From assembly GCA_903843315.1 (NCBI GenBank), contig CAIMPQ010000081.1, positions 1-13,679 on the forward strand: 13,679 bases of DNA, read 5' to 3'. Source of the DNA: an uncultured beta proteobacterium. Lineage in GTDB: Bacteria > Pseudomonadota > Gammaproteobacteria > Burkholderiales > Burkholderiaceae. Positions 1 to 6,212 of the stretch are shown here, piece by piece (position 1 is the first letter of the stretch; every line of letters begins with the position of its first letter). A model generated the notes under the pieces. It was not told the DNA's origin, did not search any database, and was given only the letters and a program-made list of their open reading frames with translations. Both the position numbers and the translations under genes were made by a program.

Positions 1-1
1 T

Positions 2-1207
2 CCTTTACAGTTCCAAATCTCTTCCATTGACTACAACAGCTATGTAGGAAAGATTGGTATTGGTCGTATAAACCGTGGCCGTGTTAAATCGGGCATGGAA
101 GTAATTTGTTTAAATGGACCAGATGGCGTGCCATTCAAAGGTCGAGTAAATCAGGTATTGAAGTTCAAAGGTCTTGAGCGTGAAATCGTTGACGAAGCGA
201 TTGCTGGCGATATCGCCCTGATTAATGGTATTGAAGAATTGGCGATCGGCACAACCGTTTGTGCAGTGGATAAACCTGACGCATTGCCAATGCTTAAAAT
301 TGATGAGCCAACCTTAACCATGAACTTTATGGTGAATACCAGTCCGTTTGCAGGACGTGAAGGTAAGTTCGTAACTAGTCGTCAAATTCGTGAGCGTCTT
401 GATCGTGAACTTAAGTCTAATATGGCCTTACGCGTAAAAGAAACAGATGACGACACGGTATTTGAAGTATCCGGTCGTGGTGAGTTGCATTTGACGATCT
501 TGGTTGAAACCATGCGTCGTGAAGGTTATGAGATGGCTGTTTCTCGTCCACGCGTAGTGTTCCATGAAGAAGATGGCGTGAAGATGGAGCCGTATGAGAA
601 TTTAACGGTTGACGTAGAAGATGCTACTCAAGGCGCTGTGATGGAAGACTTGGGTAAGCGTAAGGGTGAGCTGCAGGATATGGTGAGTGACGGTAAAGGT
701 CGTACCCGTCTTGAGTACCGCATTCCTGCGCGTGGTTTGATTGGTTTCCAAGGTGATTTCATGACCATGACCCGCGGTAATGGCTTGATGAGTCATACCT
801 TTGATGCTTATGCACCAGCTAAGGATGGTATTTTGGGTGAGCGCCATAACGGAGTGTTGATTAGCCAAGACGATGGTGAAGCAGTTGCTTACGCTATTTG
901 GAAATTACAAGACCGTGGTCGTATGTTCGTAAAACATGGTGACCCTGTTTACGAAGGTATGGTGATTGGTATTCATAGTCGTGACAACGATTTGGTTGTT
1001 AACCCAATAAAAGGTAAGCAATTAACCAACGTGCGATCTTCTGGTACTGATGAAGCGGTTCGCTTGGTAACCCCAATCGATTTGACTTTAGAATACGCCG
1101 TAGAATTCATTAGCGATGATGAATTGGTTGAAGTAACGCCGAAGAGTGTGCGCGTACGTAAGCGCTACTTGAAAGAGCATGATCGTAAGAAGGCATCACG
1201 CGAGTAA
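2..1207 (+). CDS. typA: Ribosome-associated GTPase TypA/BipA, C-terminal two thirds (5' end outside window)
   Basis: TypA/BipA is a translational GTPase of the EF-G/LepA family that binds the ribosome and is needed for growth under stress and cold and for ribosome assembly. The reading frame is open from base 2, and about 401 residues are present against roughly 605 in the full family, so the G domain lies upstream of the window. The part seen begins in the beta-barrel domain (SSIDYNSYVGKIGIGRI at bases 23-73). It continues with the EF-G-like domain containing GRGELHLTILVETMRREGYE near bases 476-535, then the TypA signature around RIPARGLIGFQGDFMTM and GERHNGVLISQDDGEA. It ends in the Lys/Arg-rich tail typical of the TypA C-terminal domain. 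The first internal ATG (base 95) is not a real start because homology continues upstream of it. A strong terminator follows 13 bases after the stop, so typA closes its transcription unit. Confidence 0.96.
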   Translation, partial: PLQFQISSIDYNSYVGKIGIGRINRGRVKSGMEVICLNGPDGVPFKGRVNQVLKFKGLEREIVDEAIAGDIALINGIEELAIGTTVCAVDKPDALPMLKIDEPTLTMNFMVNTSPFAGREGKFVTSRQIRERLDRELKSNMALRVKETDDDTVFEVSGRGELHLTILVETMRREGYEMAVSRPRVVFHEEDGVKMEPYENLTVDVEDATQGAVMEDLGKRKGELQDMVSDGKGRTRLEYRIPARGLIGFQGDFMTMTRGNGLMSHTFDAYAPAKDGILGERHNGVLISQDDGEAVAYAIWKLQDRGRMFVKHGDPVYEGMVIGIHSRDNDLVVNPIKGKQLTNVRSSGTDEAVRLVTPIDLTLEYAVEFISDDELVEVTPKSVRVRKRYLKEHDRKKASRE

Positions 1208-1220
1208 ACTCCGCAAGCTG

Positions 1221-1254
1221 CATAAAAAAGCCACCCTCGGGTGGCTTTTTTATG
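1221..1254. terminator. Rho-independent terminator after typA
   Basis: A perfect 15-bp stem (1221-1235 pairing with 1240-1254) encloses the tetraloop CTCG. The GC core is GCCACC/GGTGGC, preceded by six A and followed by six T, so it can work in both directions. It separates typA from the toxin-antitoxin pair. Confidence 0.93.
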
Positions 1255-1293
1255 GGACAAATCTGTGTAAATGCAGGGGTTTTCTATCTAGAG

Positions 1294-1317
1294 TAATTGT
1301 AGTAATTGCTACAATTA
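1294..1317. promoter_or_regulatory. Inverted repeat upstream of the antitoxin gene, probable autoregulatory operator
   Basis: TAATTGTAG (1294-1302) and its exact reverse complement CTACAATTA (1309-1317) are separated by six bases (TAATTG). The repeat ends 23 bases before the antitoxin start. Within the right arm, TACAAT (1310-1315) could serve as a -10 element, so a bound protein would block the promoter; no good -35 was seen. Phd/YefM-type antitoxins normally repress their own operon through such palindromes. The repeat is seen directly, and its role is inferred. Confidence 0.65.
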
Positions 1318-1340
1318 ATCGGAATTGAGCGGAGGTATTA

Positions 1341-1667
1341 ATGATTACTACTTTATCGAGCCGTGAATTTAATCAGGACACAGGCAGCGCTAAAAAAGCC
1401 ACTGCAACAGGGCCAGTTGTTATTACTGATCGCGGAAGGCCAGCGCACGTACTCATGACCTATTCTGAATATCAGCGCGTTGTAGGCAAGGGGAAAAACA
1501 TCTTAGATTTAGTGGGTATTAAGGGCGCTGGTGATATTGAGTTTGACCCTGCGAAAATCCAAAGCCTTTCAAAGCCAATTGGAGACTTTTTGCAATGTAC
1601 TTACTTGATACTAATGTTGTATCTGAGTTTAGAAAGTCGGCAGATGGGCGTATCAATAAATGCGTGA
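1341..1667 (+). CDS. Phd/YefM-family antitoxin with an unusual C-terminal extension
   Basis: Likely the antitoxin that neutralises the downstream PIN-domain toxin and represses the operon. The N-terminal part (residues 1-50) has the Phd/YefM fold pattern: a start reading TTLSSREFNQD, then a strand-turn with VVITDRGRPAHVLMTYSEY typical of this family. Residues 53-83 (ILDLVGI, DIEFDP) form the toxin-wrapping tail. A clear ribosome binding site GGAGG (1331-1335) sits 5 bases before the ATG. Relatives as I remember them stop at about 83-88 residues, near the toxin start. Here the frame runs on for 73 bases inside the toxin gene and adds about 23 residues with no family character. A run of five T (1587-1591) lies just before the toxin ATG. 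One T fewer would end the protein soon after the toxin start, and one T more would fuse it in frame to the toxin. The family call is firm; the native C-terminus is uncertain. Confidence 0.88.
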   Translation: MITTLSSREFNQDTGSAKKATATGPVVITDRGRPAHVLMTYSEYQRVVGKGKNILDLVGIKGAGDIEFDPAKIQSLSKPIGDFLQCTYLILMLYLSLESRQMGVSINA

Positions 1668-2011
1668 AGCGTTGGGCTGAAGAAACTCCGCCTGACTTCA
1701 TGTATATCTCAGCTATCTCAGTGCTTGAATTAGAGATTGGGGTATTGCAAATTGAGCGTCGCGATAAAAAACAAGGTCTTATTTTGAGAAAGTGGCTGAA
1801 CAAAAATGTGCTTCCAGCATTTTTGAATAGGGTACTTCCTGTAGATATTGCCGTGGTGCAGCGTTGTGCAGGTCTGCACGTGCCCAACCCAAAGTCTGAG
1901 CGGGACGCGATGATTGCCGCTACTGCGATTGAGCATCGGATGACTATAGTGACTAGAAATGTGTCCGATTTCAGTCAATCTGGCGTCCTGATCTTTGATC
2001 CATGGGATTAG
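1595..2011 (+). CDS. PIN-domain toxin, VapC-like ribonuclease
   Basis: A type II toxin predicted to cut RNA with a metal-dependent PIN nuclease site. The 138-residue length is normal for VapC. The acidic site is complete: D5 in YLLDTNVVSE, E45 in VLELEIG, D104 in ERDAMIAATA, and TRN (120-122) followed by D125. The ATG is supported by GGAG at 1581-1584, ten bases upstream, inside the end of the antitoxin gene. The two genes overlap and are surely co-transcribed and translationally linked. There is no terminator after it, and the arsR start follows 54 bases later. The FitB-like subgroup is another possible name for the same fold; I cannot separate these without a search. The toxin looks intact, so it should need a working antitoxin. 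Confidence 0.93.
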   Translation: MYLLDTNVVSEFRKSADGRINKCVKRWAEETPPDFMYISAISVLELEIGVLQIERRDKKQGLILRKWLNKNVLPAFLNRVLPVDIAVVQRCAGLHVPNPKSERDAMIAATAIEHRMTIVTRNVSDFSQSGVLIFDPWD

Positions 2012-2043
2012 TAATCTTTTTTCCTGTAATGCCATTGTCATAT

Positions 2044-2067
2044 ATATTTCTATATAATTGGAAATAT
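2044..2067. promoter_or_regulatory. Candidate ArsR operator and promoter overlapping the arsR start
   Basis: ATATTTC (2044-2050) and GAAATAT (2061-2067) are perfect inverted arms separated by 10 bases. A consensus -10 hexamer TATAAT lies between them at 2053-2058. The right arm overlaps the ATG of arsR (2066). ArsR repressors usually bind AT-rich dyads over their own promoter, so this is a plausible operator. No convincing -35 sits at the proper distance: TTGTCA at 2035-2040 is only 12 bases from the -10. If the -10 is used, transcription would start at or next to the ATG, giving a nearly leaderless mRNA. Confidence 0.5.
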
Positions 2068-2395
2068 GAAAAATACTCATGCAGTAGGGGCCTTTCTCGC
2101 TCTAGGGCAGGAGTCTCGACTCAATATTTTCCGCTTAATTGTTCAGCGTGGAGATGAGGGACTTACGCCCAGCCAAATCATTGAGAAATTAGGCATTCCG
2201 AATGCAACGCTCAGTTTTCACCTCAAAGAATTGGTACAAGCGCAATTACTCTTAGTGGAGAGGCAAAGTCGTAATTTAATCTATCGCCCTAATGCCAAGC
2301 TCGTTCAGGACTTAAGTGAGTTTTTATTGGACAACTGTTGTGGTGGAAATGTTTGCGTGCCCGTCAAAGTAATGAAGAAAGTGAAACCCATATGA
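2066..2395 (+). CDS. arsR: ArsR-family arsenite-responsive transcriptional repressor
   Basis: A winged-helix repressor that leaves its operator when arsenite (or antimonite) binds. The 109 residues match the compact ArsR/SmtB family. The start resembles relatives (ALGQESRLNIFRLIVQRG), and the recognition helix region is LTPSQIIEKLGIPNATLSFHLKEL (residues 33-56). The wing follows with QSRNLIYRPN. The metalloid site is not the classic CxC in the recognition helix. It is a C-terminal cysteine group, C91, C92 and C97 (NCCGGNVC), like the three-cysteine site described for Acidithiobacillus ferrooxidans ArsR. There is little Shine-Dalgarno signal; GGA at 2060-2062 is very close to the ATG. The stop TGA overlaps the arsC start as ATGA. 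Confidence 0.95.
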   Translation: MKNTHAVGAFLALGQESRLNIFRLIVQRGDEGLTPSQIIEKLGIPNATLSFHLKELVQAQLLLVERQSRNLIYRPNAKLVQDLSEFLLDNCCGGNVCVPVKVMKKVKPI

Positions 2396-2871
2396 AAACC
2401 TATAACATTTTATTTTTGTGCACCCATAATTCGGCGCGCTCGATTCTCGGTGAAGCATTAGCCTCCACCCATCCGAGCGGTAAGCTTCAAGGTTTCTCTG
2501 CAGGCTCAACTCCTGGCACTACTATCAACCCCTATGCAATGGAAATTGCTAAAGAATTGGGTCTTGATACTCACTTACTCAAATCGAAGAGTTGGGATGT
2601 CTTTAGTGAGCCTAATGCCCCAAAGATGGATTTTATTATTACGGTTTGCGATGATGCGGCCGGTGAACAATGCCCATTCTGGCCAGGCCAGCCAGTGACA
2701 GCCCACTGGGGTTTCCCTGATCCGTCAAAAGTACAGGGTACCGATCTAGAAAAGAAAACCGCCTTTGTCAGTGTCATGAATGGCTTAAAAAAGCGGATTG
2801 ATATTTTGGCTGCTATGCCATTAGACAAGCTTGACTCCCTGAGCCTCAAAGAAATTCACACAAACTTATGA
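2392..2871 (+). CDS. arsC: Arsenate reductase ArsC, low-molecular-weight phosphatase type
   Basis: Reduces arsenate to arsenite in the cytoplasm so that it can be exported. The 159-residue protein has the LMW-PTPase P-loop CTHNSARS (C10 to R16, a CX5R motif) with C10 as the attacking cysteine. C86 (ITVCDDA) and C94 (EQCPFWPG) are the likely redox relay cysteines, spaced a little differently from C82/C89 of the Staphylococcus pI258 enzyme. D110 in HWGFPDP is the likely general acid. I chose the ATG at 2392, in the ATGA overlap with arsR, over an open frame beginning at 2338. The protein then begins MKTYNILFLC as the family does. The reductant (thioredoxin or glutaredoxin) cannot be told from sequence alone. 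The end overlaps acr3 by four bases. Confidence 0.94.
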   Translation: MKTYNILFLCTHNSARSILGEALASTHPSGKLQGFSAGSTPGTTINPYAMEIAKELGLDTHLLKSKSWDVFSEPNAPKMDFIITVCDDAAGEQCPFWPGQPVTAHWGFPDPSKVQGTDLEKKTAFVSVMNGLKKRIDILAAMPLDKLDSLSLKEIHTNL

Positions 2872-3914
2872 ACATCCTCACCAAAAAACTTTCCTTCCTA
2901 GACCGTTATTTAACAGTCTGGATTTTTGCTGCTATGGCGCTGGGGATTGGCTTGGGGTATTTCTTCCCCGGGGTAGAGAATCTCATTAACTCCTTTCAGG
3001 TAGGTAGCACTAATTACCCTATTGCCATTGGCTTGATATTGATGATGTATCCGCCTTTTGCAAAGGTGAGGTATGAAGATCTTCCGGATGTATTTAAAGA
3101 TAAAAAGATCTTTGCCATTGCTTTCCTCATGAATTGGATTATTGCGCCAATCTTTATGTTCTTTCTGGCAATTACTTTTGTGCCAAACCAACCGGAATAC
3201 ATGGCAGGCCTGATTTTAATTGGGATTGCGCCTTGTATTGCGATGGTGATTGTATGGAACGATATTGCTAAGGGCTCTACAGAATATGCAGCAGGTCTGG
3301 TGGCCTTTAATGCCATATTCCAGGTCTTGTTCTTCAGTATTTATGCTTACGTATTCTTGACTGTATTACCGCCACTATTTGGGCTTTCTGGAACAAACGT
3401 CAGCATCACGATCGGTGAGATTGCAAAGACTGTCTTCATCTATTTAGGTATTCCTTGCATTGCAGGCTTACTAACTCGATTTGTCATGCTCAAGTTTGTT
3501 TCTAAAGAGTGGTATCACGAACACTTTGTCCCGAAGATTGGGAAAATCACTTTAATTGCACTGTTATTTACGATAGTTGTGATGTTTAGTCTCAAGGGAA
3601 AGTTAATTCTTGAGCTGCCCGGTGATGTATTGACGATTTCAATTCCTTTACTCATTTACTTTGGCGTGATGTTTATCTTGACCTTTGTGGTCACAGCGAA
3701 GATGGGCATTGATTACAAGCGCTGCTGCACCTTGTCTTTTACAGCCTCCAGCAATAACTTTGAGCTAGCCATTGCAGTGGCGATTGCGGTTTTTGGCATT
3801 AACTCCGGGGCTGCTTTTGCAGCGGTAATAGGGCCCTTAGTGGAAGTACCTATCATGATTGGGCTGGTAACCGTCGCTTTATGGATTAAAGAGCGCTATT
3901 TCAGGGTCGTTTAG
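2868..3914 (+). CDS. acr3: Arsenite efflux permease ACR3
   Basis: An inner-membrane carrier of the BASS superfamily that exports arsenite with the proton motive force. The 348 residues and about ten hydrophobic segments fit bacterial ACR3 and not the 12-segment ArsB. Key residues are present: the conserved cysteine C123 in GIAPCIAMVIVWN, and a late glutamate, E326, in IGPLVEVPIMI. Other family blocks seen are ILMMYPPFAKVRYE (residues 57-70) and the stretch SFTASSNNFELAIAVAI near 290-306. The start ATG lies in an ATGA overlap with the arsC stop, so translation is probably coupled. No terminator is visible after the stop before the next gene. Some databases name this family arsB, which would be misleading here. 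Confidence 0.95.
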   Translation: MNILTKKLSFLDRYLTVWIFAAMALGIGLGYFFPGVENLINSFQVGSTNYPIAIGLILMMYPPFAKVRYEDLPDVFKDKKIFAIAFLMNWIIAPIFMFFLAITFVPNQPEYMAGLILIGIAPCIAMVIVWNDIAKGSTEYAAGLVAFNAIFQVLFFSIYAYVFLTVLPPLFGLSGTNVSITIGEIAKTVFIYLGIPCIAGLLTRFVMLKFVSKEWYHEHFVPKIGKITLIALLFTIVVMFSLKGKLILELPGDVLTISIPLLIYFGVMFILTFVVTAKMGIDYKRCCTLSFTASSNNFELAIAVAIAVFGINSGAAFAAVIGPLVEVPIMIGLVTVALWIKERYFRVV

Positions 3915-3962
3915 TTATAAACTATTGGTCTGAATGTAAAACCACGAAAGGTTAGAAATCCC

Positions 3963-4955
3963 GTGAAAATGCCTCTTTCAATTTCCCGTATTGCCGCTTT
4001 AACACTCTGCGTATTGGGTGTCAGCATTTCTGCTGCAAAAGCGGCTGACTTTCCTGGTGATCGCCCGATTACCCTGGTGGTTCCGTTTTCCGCTGGTGGT
4101 CCAACCGATAAAGTGGCTCGTGAACTAGCACTTGCAATGGGTAAACAACTCAAAGGCCAAGTGATTGTGGATAACAGTCCTGGTGCGGGCGGTACGATTG
4201 CGGCGAAACGCGTGATCAACTCCAAGAATGACGGTTATACATTGCTCATCCATCATATTGGCATGTCTACGGCCCCAGCTTTATATAAGAACTTGGGTTT
4301 TGACCCAATGAATGATTTTGAATATGTTGGCCAAGTTGCTGACGTGCCGATGATTTTGGTTGGCAATAAAGATTTACCTCCTAAGAACTACCAAGAATTG
4401 CTTCCCTACATGAAGGCAAATGCAAGCAAGATTGCTTATGCCAATGCTGGTATTGGTTCAGCCAGCCATTTATGCGGCCTGCTCTTTATGAGTCGTATTC
4501 AGCTGGACTTAACGACTGTTCCTTATAAAGGTACAGCACCTGCCTTGACGGATTTAATTGGCGGTCAAGTGCAGTTGATGTGTGATCAGACAACCAATCT
4601 TTCTGGCCAGCTGGCTACCAATGCAGTTAAGCCTTATGGCACAACTACGATGCAACGTATCAAAGCATTTGACAAGATTCCTACTCTGAATGAGCAAGGC
4701 TTGAAGAACTTCGAAGTCAAGGTATGGCATGGCGTTTATGCGCCTAAGGGCACGCCAAAAGGTGAGATGGATAAGTTGGCTAAAGCATTGCAAGGGGCTA
4801 TTCAAGACCCGGTCTACAAGCAACACATGGCCGAGTTGGGTGTAGAGATACCAACACAAGCCAATGCAACACCTGAAGGCTTGAAGAAGCACCTCAAAGC
4901 GCAGATTGATTTGTGGTCACCAATCATTAAGGCTGCCGGTATCTACGCAGACTAA
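3963..4955 (+). CDS. Bug/TctC-family periplasmic solute-binding protein
   Basis: A periplasmic receptor of the Bug (Bordetella uptake gene) family, which binds small carboxylated compounds for tripartite tricarboxylate transporters. It has 330 residues with a signal peptide (basic start, hydrophobic LTLCVLGVSIS, likely cut after AAKA, about residue 27). Family blocks follow in order: PITLVVPFSAGGPTDKVAR (residues 35-53), VIVDNSPGAGGTIAAKRV, DGYTLLIHHIG, YKGTAPALTDLIGGQVQLM and WHGVYAPKGTP. I take the GTG at 3963 as the start because AAAGG (3947-3951) lies 11 bases before it; ATG at 3969 is an alternative. No membrane partners (tctA/tctB) are nearby, so it is an orphan receptor, as is common in betaproteobacteria. 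The ligand cannot be read from the sequence. It begins 48 bases after acr3 with no terminator between, so it may be partly transcribed with the ars operon. Confidence 0.92.
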   Translation: MKMPLSISRIAALTLCVLGVSISAAKAADFPGDRPITLVVPFSAGGPTDKVARELALAMGKQLKGQVIVDNSPGAGGTIAAKRVINSKNDGYTLLIHHIGMSTAPALYKNLGFDPMNDFEYVGQVADVPMILVGNKDLPPKNYQELLPYMKANASKIAYANAGIGSASHLCGLLFMSRIQLDLTTVPYKGTAPALTDLIGGQVQLMCDQTTNLSGQLATNAVKPYGTTTMQRIKAFDKIPTLNEQGLKNFEVKVWHGVYAPKGTPKGEMDKLAKALQGAIQDPVYKQHMAELGVEIPTQANATPEGLKKHLKAQIDLWSPIIKAAGIYAD

Positions 4956-4984
4956 GCGGTTGATTTCCTAAAGTAGTTCAATGA

Positions 4985-5012
4985 CAAAACCGCCTACGGG
5001 CGGTTTTTGTTT
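4985..5012 (+). terminator. Rho-independent terminator after the Bug receptor gene
   Basis: AAAACCGCC (4986-4994) pairs with GGCGGTTTT (4999-5007) around a TACG loop, followed by a T-rich tail (TTTTTGTTTT). It lies about 30 bases after the stop codon. It isolates the ars/receptor block from the next operon. Confidence 0.92.
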
Positions 5013-5080
5013 TCTTGGGATTCAAACTCAATTAACTCATCCGCGAAAAATGAATGTAAAAATGGATTAATCGGGTTAAT

Positions 5081-5094
5081 TTGACTTAAATCAA
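5081..5094. promoter_or_regulatory. FNR/Anr-type binding site upstream of the small-protein operon
   Basis: TTGACTTAAATCAA matches the FNR consensus TTGAT-N4-ATCAA at nine of ten defined positions. It lies 70 bases before the start at 5164. The stretch 5013-5163 otherwise holds no gene. No strong -10 sits at the exact class II distance; TATGGT (5126-5131) and the AT-rich TTTAAG (5118-5123) are weak candidates. If used, the site would tie the three downstream genes to low oxygen. The match is seen, and the regulator is inferred; other CRP/FNR-family proteins (Dnr, Nnr) recognise nearly the same sequence. Confidence 0.55.
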
Positions 5095-5163
5095 ACTACT
5101 TCATGCCTCTATCACCATTTAAGAGTATGGTTAACGATTCACCATCATAAAAATAGGAAAGCA

Positions 5164-5547
5164 ATGTCATTAAATCACGCAGTAATCTGGATTGACCATA
5201 AAGAAGCTCACGTCATGTTTTTGAGTGAGGAAGCAAGTGAAGCTGAAGTGATTAGGACTAAATCAAGTCATGCCCATCTACACCATAAGGGCGGAGCAGT
5301 TGGAAGTGGTAAGCTGGAATTGGATTCAAAGTATCTGCACTCGGTTATTCAAGCTGTAACACTCTCAAAAGAGATTCTGGTGATTGGCCCGGGATCAGCA
5401 AAACTAGAGCTCATCAAGCATGCTCACCATCATGACCCTAAGGTTGCCGAGAAGATTGTTGGCGTAGAAACCGTTGATCATCCAACTGATAATGAAATCC
5501 TGGCGTATGCACGTAAGTTTTTCTATAAAGCAGATCAAATGTTATGA
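5164..5547 (+). CDS. Small eRF1-domain-like 'translational machinery protein'
   Basis: A 127-residue protein that I recognise as the betaproteobacterial family usually labelled 'translational machinery protein'. Its second half resembles the third domain of archaeal/eukaryotic release factor eRF1 and Pelota. The signs are an opening HAVIWIDHKEAHV (residues 5-17), a His-rich segment with HAHLHHKGGAVGSGK (36-50), and the block ILVIGPGSAKLELIKHAHHHDP (71-92), which fits the eRF1-type strand-glycine loop-helix. It closes with VGVETVDHPTDNEILAYARKFF. There is no signal peptide or membrane segment, so it is cytoplasmic. AGGA (5155-5158) precedes the ATG by five bases. It leads a run of three small genes behind an FNR-like box and overlaps the next gene as ATGA. 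Its biochemical role is unknown to me; the ribosome link is by family name only. Confidence 0.82.
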   Translation: MSLNHAVIWIDHKEAHVMFLSEEASEAEVIRTKSSHAHLHHKGGAVGSGKLELDSKYLHSVIQAVTLSKEILVIGPGSAKLELIKHAHHHDPKVAEKIVGVETVDHPTDNEILAYARKFFYKADQML

Positions 5548-5810
5548 AAATCGAGTTTATAGGTCCAGCTAGTCTGGCTGCAGATGGAGGTGTTATATAT
5601 CTTGCTACAGTAGACGGCAAGAATGTGGAGTGTCACTTCAGTTATGAGGCGCTTGAGGACATCGATCCGGATACAGTGTTTGGCGATGCTTTAGAGCATT
5701 TCTCTCATCACCAGCTCCTACTCTTATCTGCCGCAGAAAAGAAGCTGATTAAAGGTATCGCTCATAATGGTAAGCTACTAGTTAATAGCAGCGATCTTCG
5801 AATTGATTAA
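5544..5810 (+). CDS. DUF1488-like small protein
   Basis: An 88-residue acidic protein of unknown function. The middle part (VIYLATVDGKNVECHFSYEALEDI, residues 18-41) has the DUF1488 pattern of a strand, a 'V.G..V.C..S.EALED' turn and a helix. The helical stretch that follows (FGDALEHFSHHQLLLLSAAEKKLI) and the closing LLVNSSDL also match that family as I remember it. There is no signal peptide or membrane helix. Its ATG overlaps the stop of the preceding eRF1-like gene (ATGA), so it is almost surely translated with it. Confidence in the gene is high and in the family name moderate. The pairing suggests a joint, possibly oxygen-related or stress-related, role, but nothing in the sequence shows the reaction. 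Confidence 0.78.
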   Translation: MKIEFIGPASLAADGGVIYLATVDGKNVECHFSYEALEDIDPDTVFGDALEHFSHHQLLLLSAAEKKLIKGIAHNGKLLVNSSDLRID

Positions 5811-5840
5811 TATTCTCAGTAATTTGATGAAGGGATGTAA

Positions 5841-6089
5841 ATGACTCAAGAACCATTAGATTCTGACGGCCTGCCTGGACATGATTATTTCTTGGACGCG
5901 GTCAATCATATTGATGATGCCGTAGAGAACAACACCATTGCAGCTGGCGCCGCTAAAGGTTTGATTTATAGCGTCATTGAAACTTTAGGAACGATGGTCG
6001 GTGACCCAGATCTGCCGGCGCATATCCGCTCTGGGTACGAAGGCACCTTGGAGTTGGCACGAGAGTTACAGGCGAAGTTAAAGGGATAG
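5841..6089 (+). CDS. Unrecognised 82-residue acidic protein
   Basis: I do not recognise this protein. It is short, acidic and mostly helical by eye. A flexible start (MTQEPLDSDGLPGHDYF) leads into one long segment DAVNHIDDAVENNTIAAGAAKGLIYSVIETLGTMVGD. It then has a Pro-containing break (PDLPAHIRSGYE) and a final helix ending ELQAKLKG. There is no cysteine, signal peptide or clear membrane helix, though the central Ala/Gly-rich part is fairly hydrophobic. A good ribosome binding site, GAAGGGA (5829-5835), lies five bases before the ATG. It starts 30 bases after the DUF1488-like gene and is followed by a terminator, so it is the last member of the three-gene operon. It could be a small binding partner of its neighbours. 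Confidence 0.75.
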   Translation: MTQEPLDSDGLPGHDYFLDAVNHIDDAVENNTIAAGAAKGLIYSVIETLGTMVGDPDLPAHIRSGYEGTLELARELQAKLKG

Positions 6090-6124
6090 CATAAGCCTCA
6101 ATAGAACTAGATTAGAAGGCATCA

Positions 6125-6148
6125 AAAAGGGTGATTCGTCACCCTTTT
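6125..6148. terminator. Rho-independent terminator closing the small-protein operon
   Basis: A perfect 10-bp stem (AAAAGGGTGA, 6125-6134, with TCACCCTTTT, 6139-6148) encloses the very stable TTCG tetraloop. The T run is short (four) in the plus direction, with five A on the other side. It lies 35 bases after the last small gene and 64 bases before the pseudouridine synthase gene. Confidence 0.85.
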
Positions 6149-6212
6149 CCAAATGGAGTGGGGCTGGAAGAATTCACTTAAAATTACCCCAATGGAATCC
6201 AGTATCTAAGCT

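Noticed and set aside
95..97. ATG at 95 as the typA start
   Set aside because: TypA-specific sequence continues in frame to the left edge, so the gene starts outside the window.
1519..2080. Minus-strand open frames across vapC
   Set aside because: They lie antisense to a toxin gene with a complete PIN active site and show no protein family character.
2338..2391. Longer arsC start at 2338
   Set aside because: It would overlap the metalloid-binding end of arsR by 58 bases with residues unlike the family. The ATG at 2392 gives the normal ArsC start and an ATGA overlap.
5064..5080. GATTAATC palindrome upstream of the FNR-like box
   Set aside because: It is too short and AT-rich to mean much alone, and no partner half-site is at a useful spacing.
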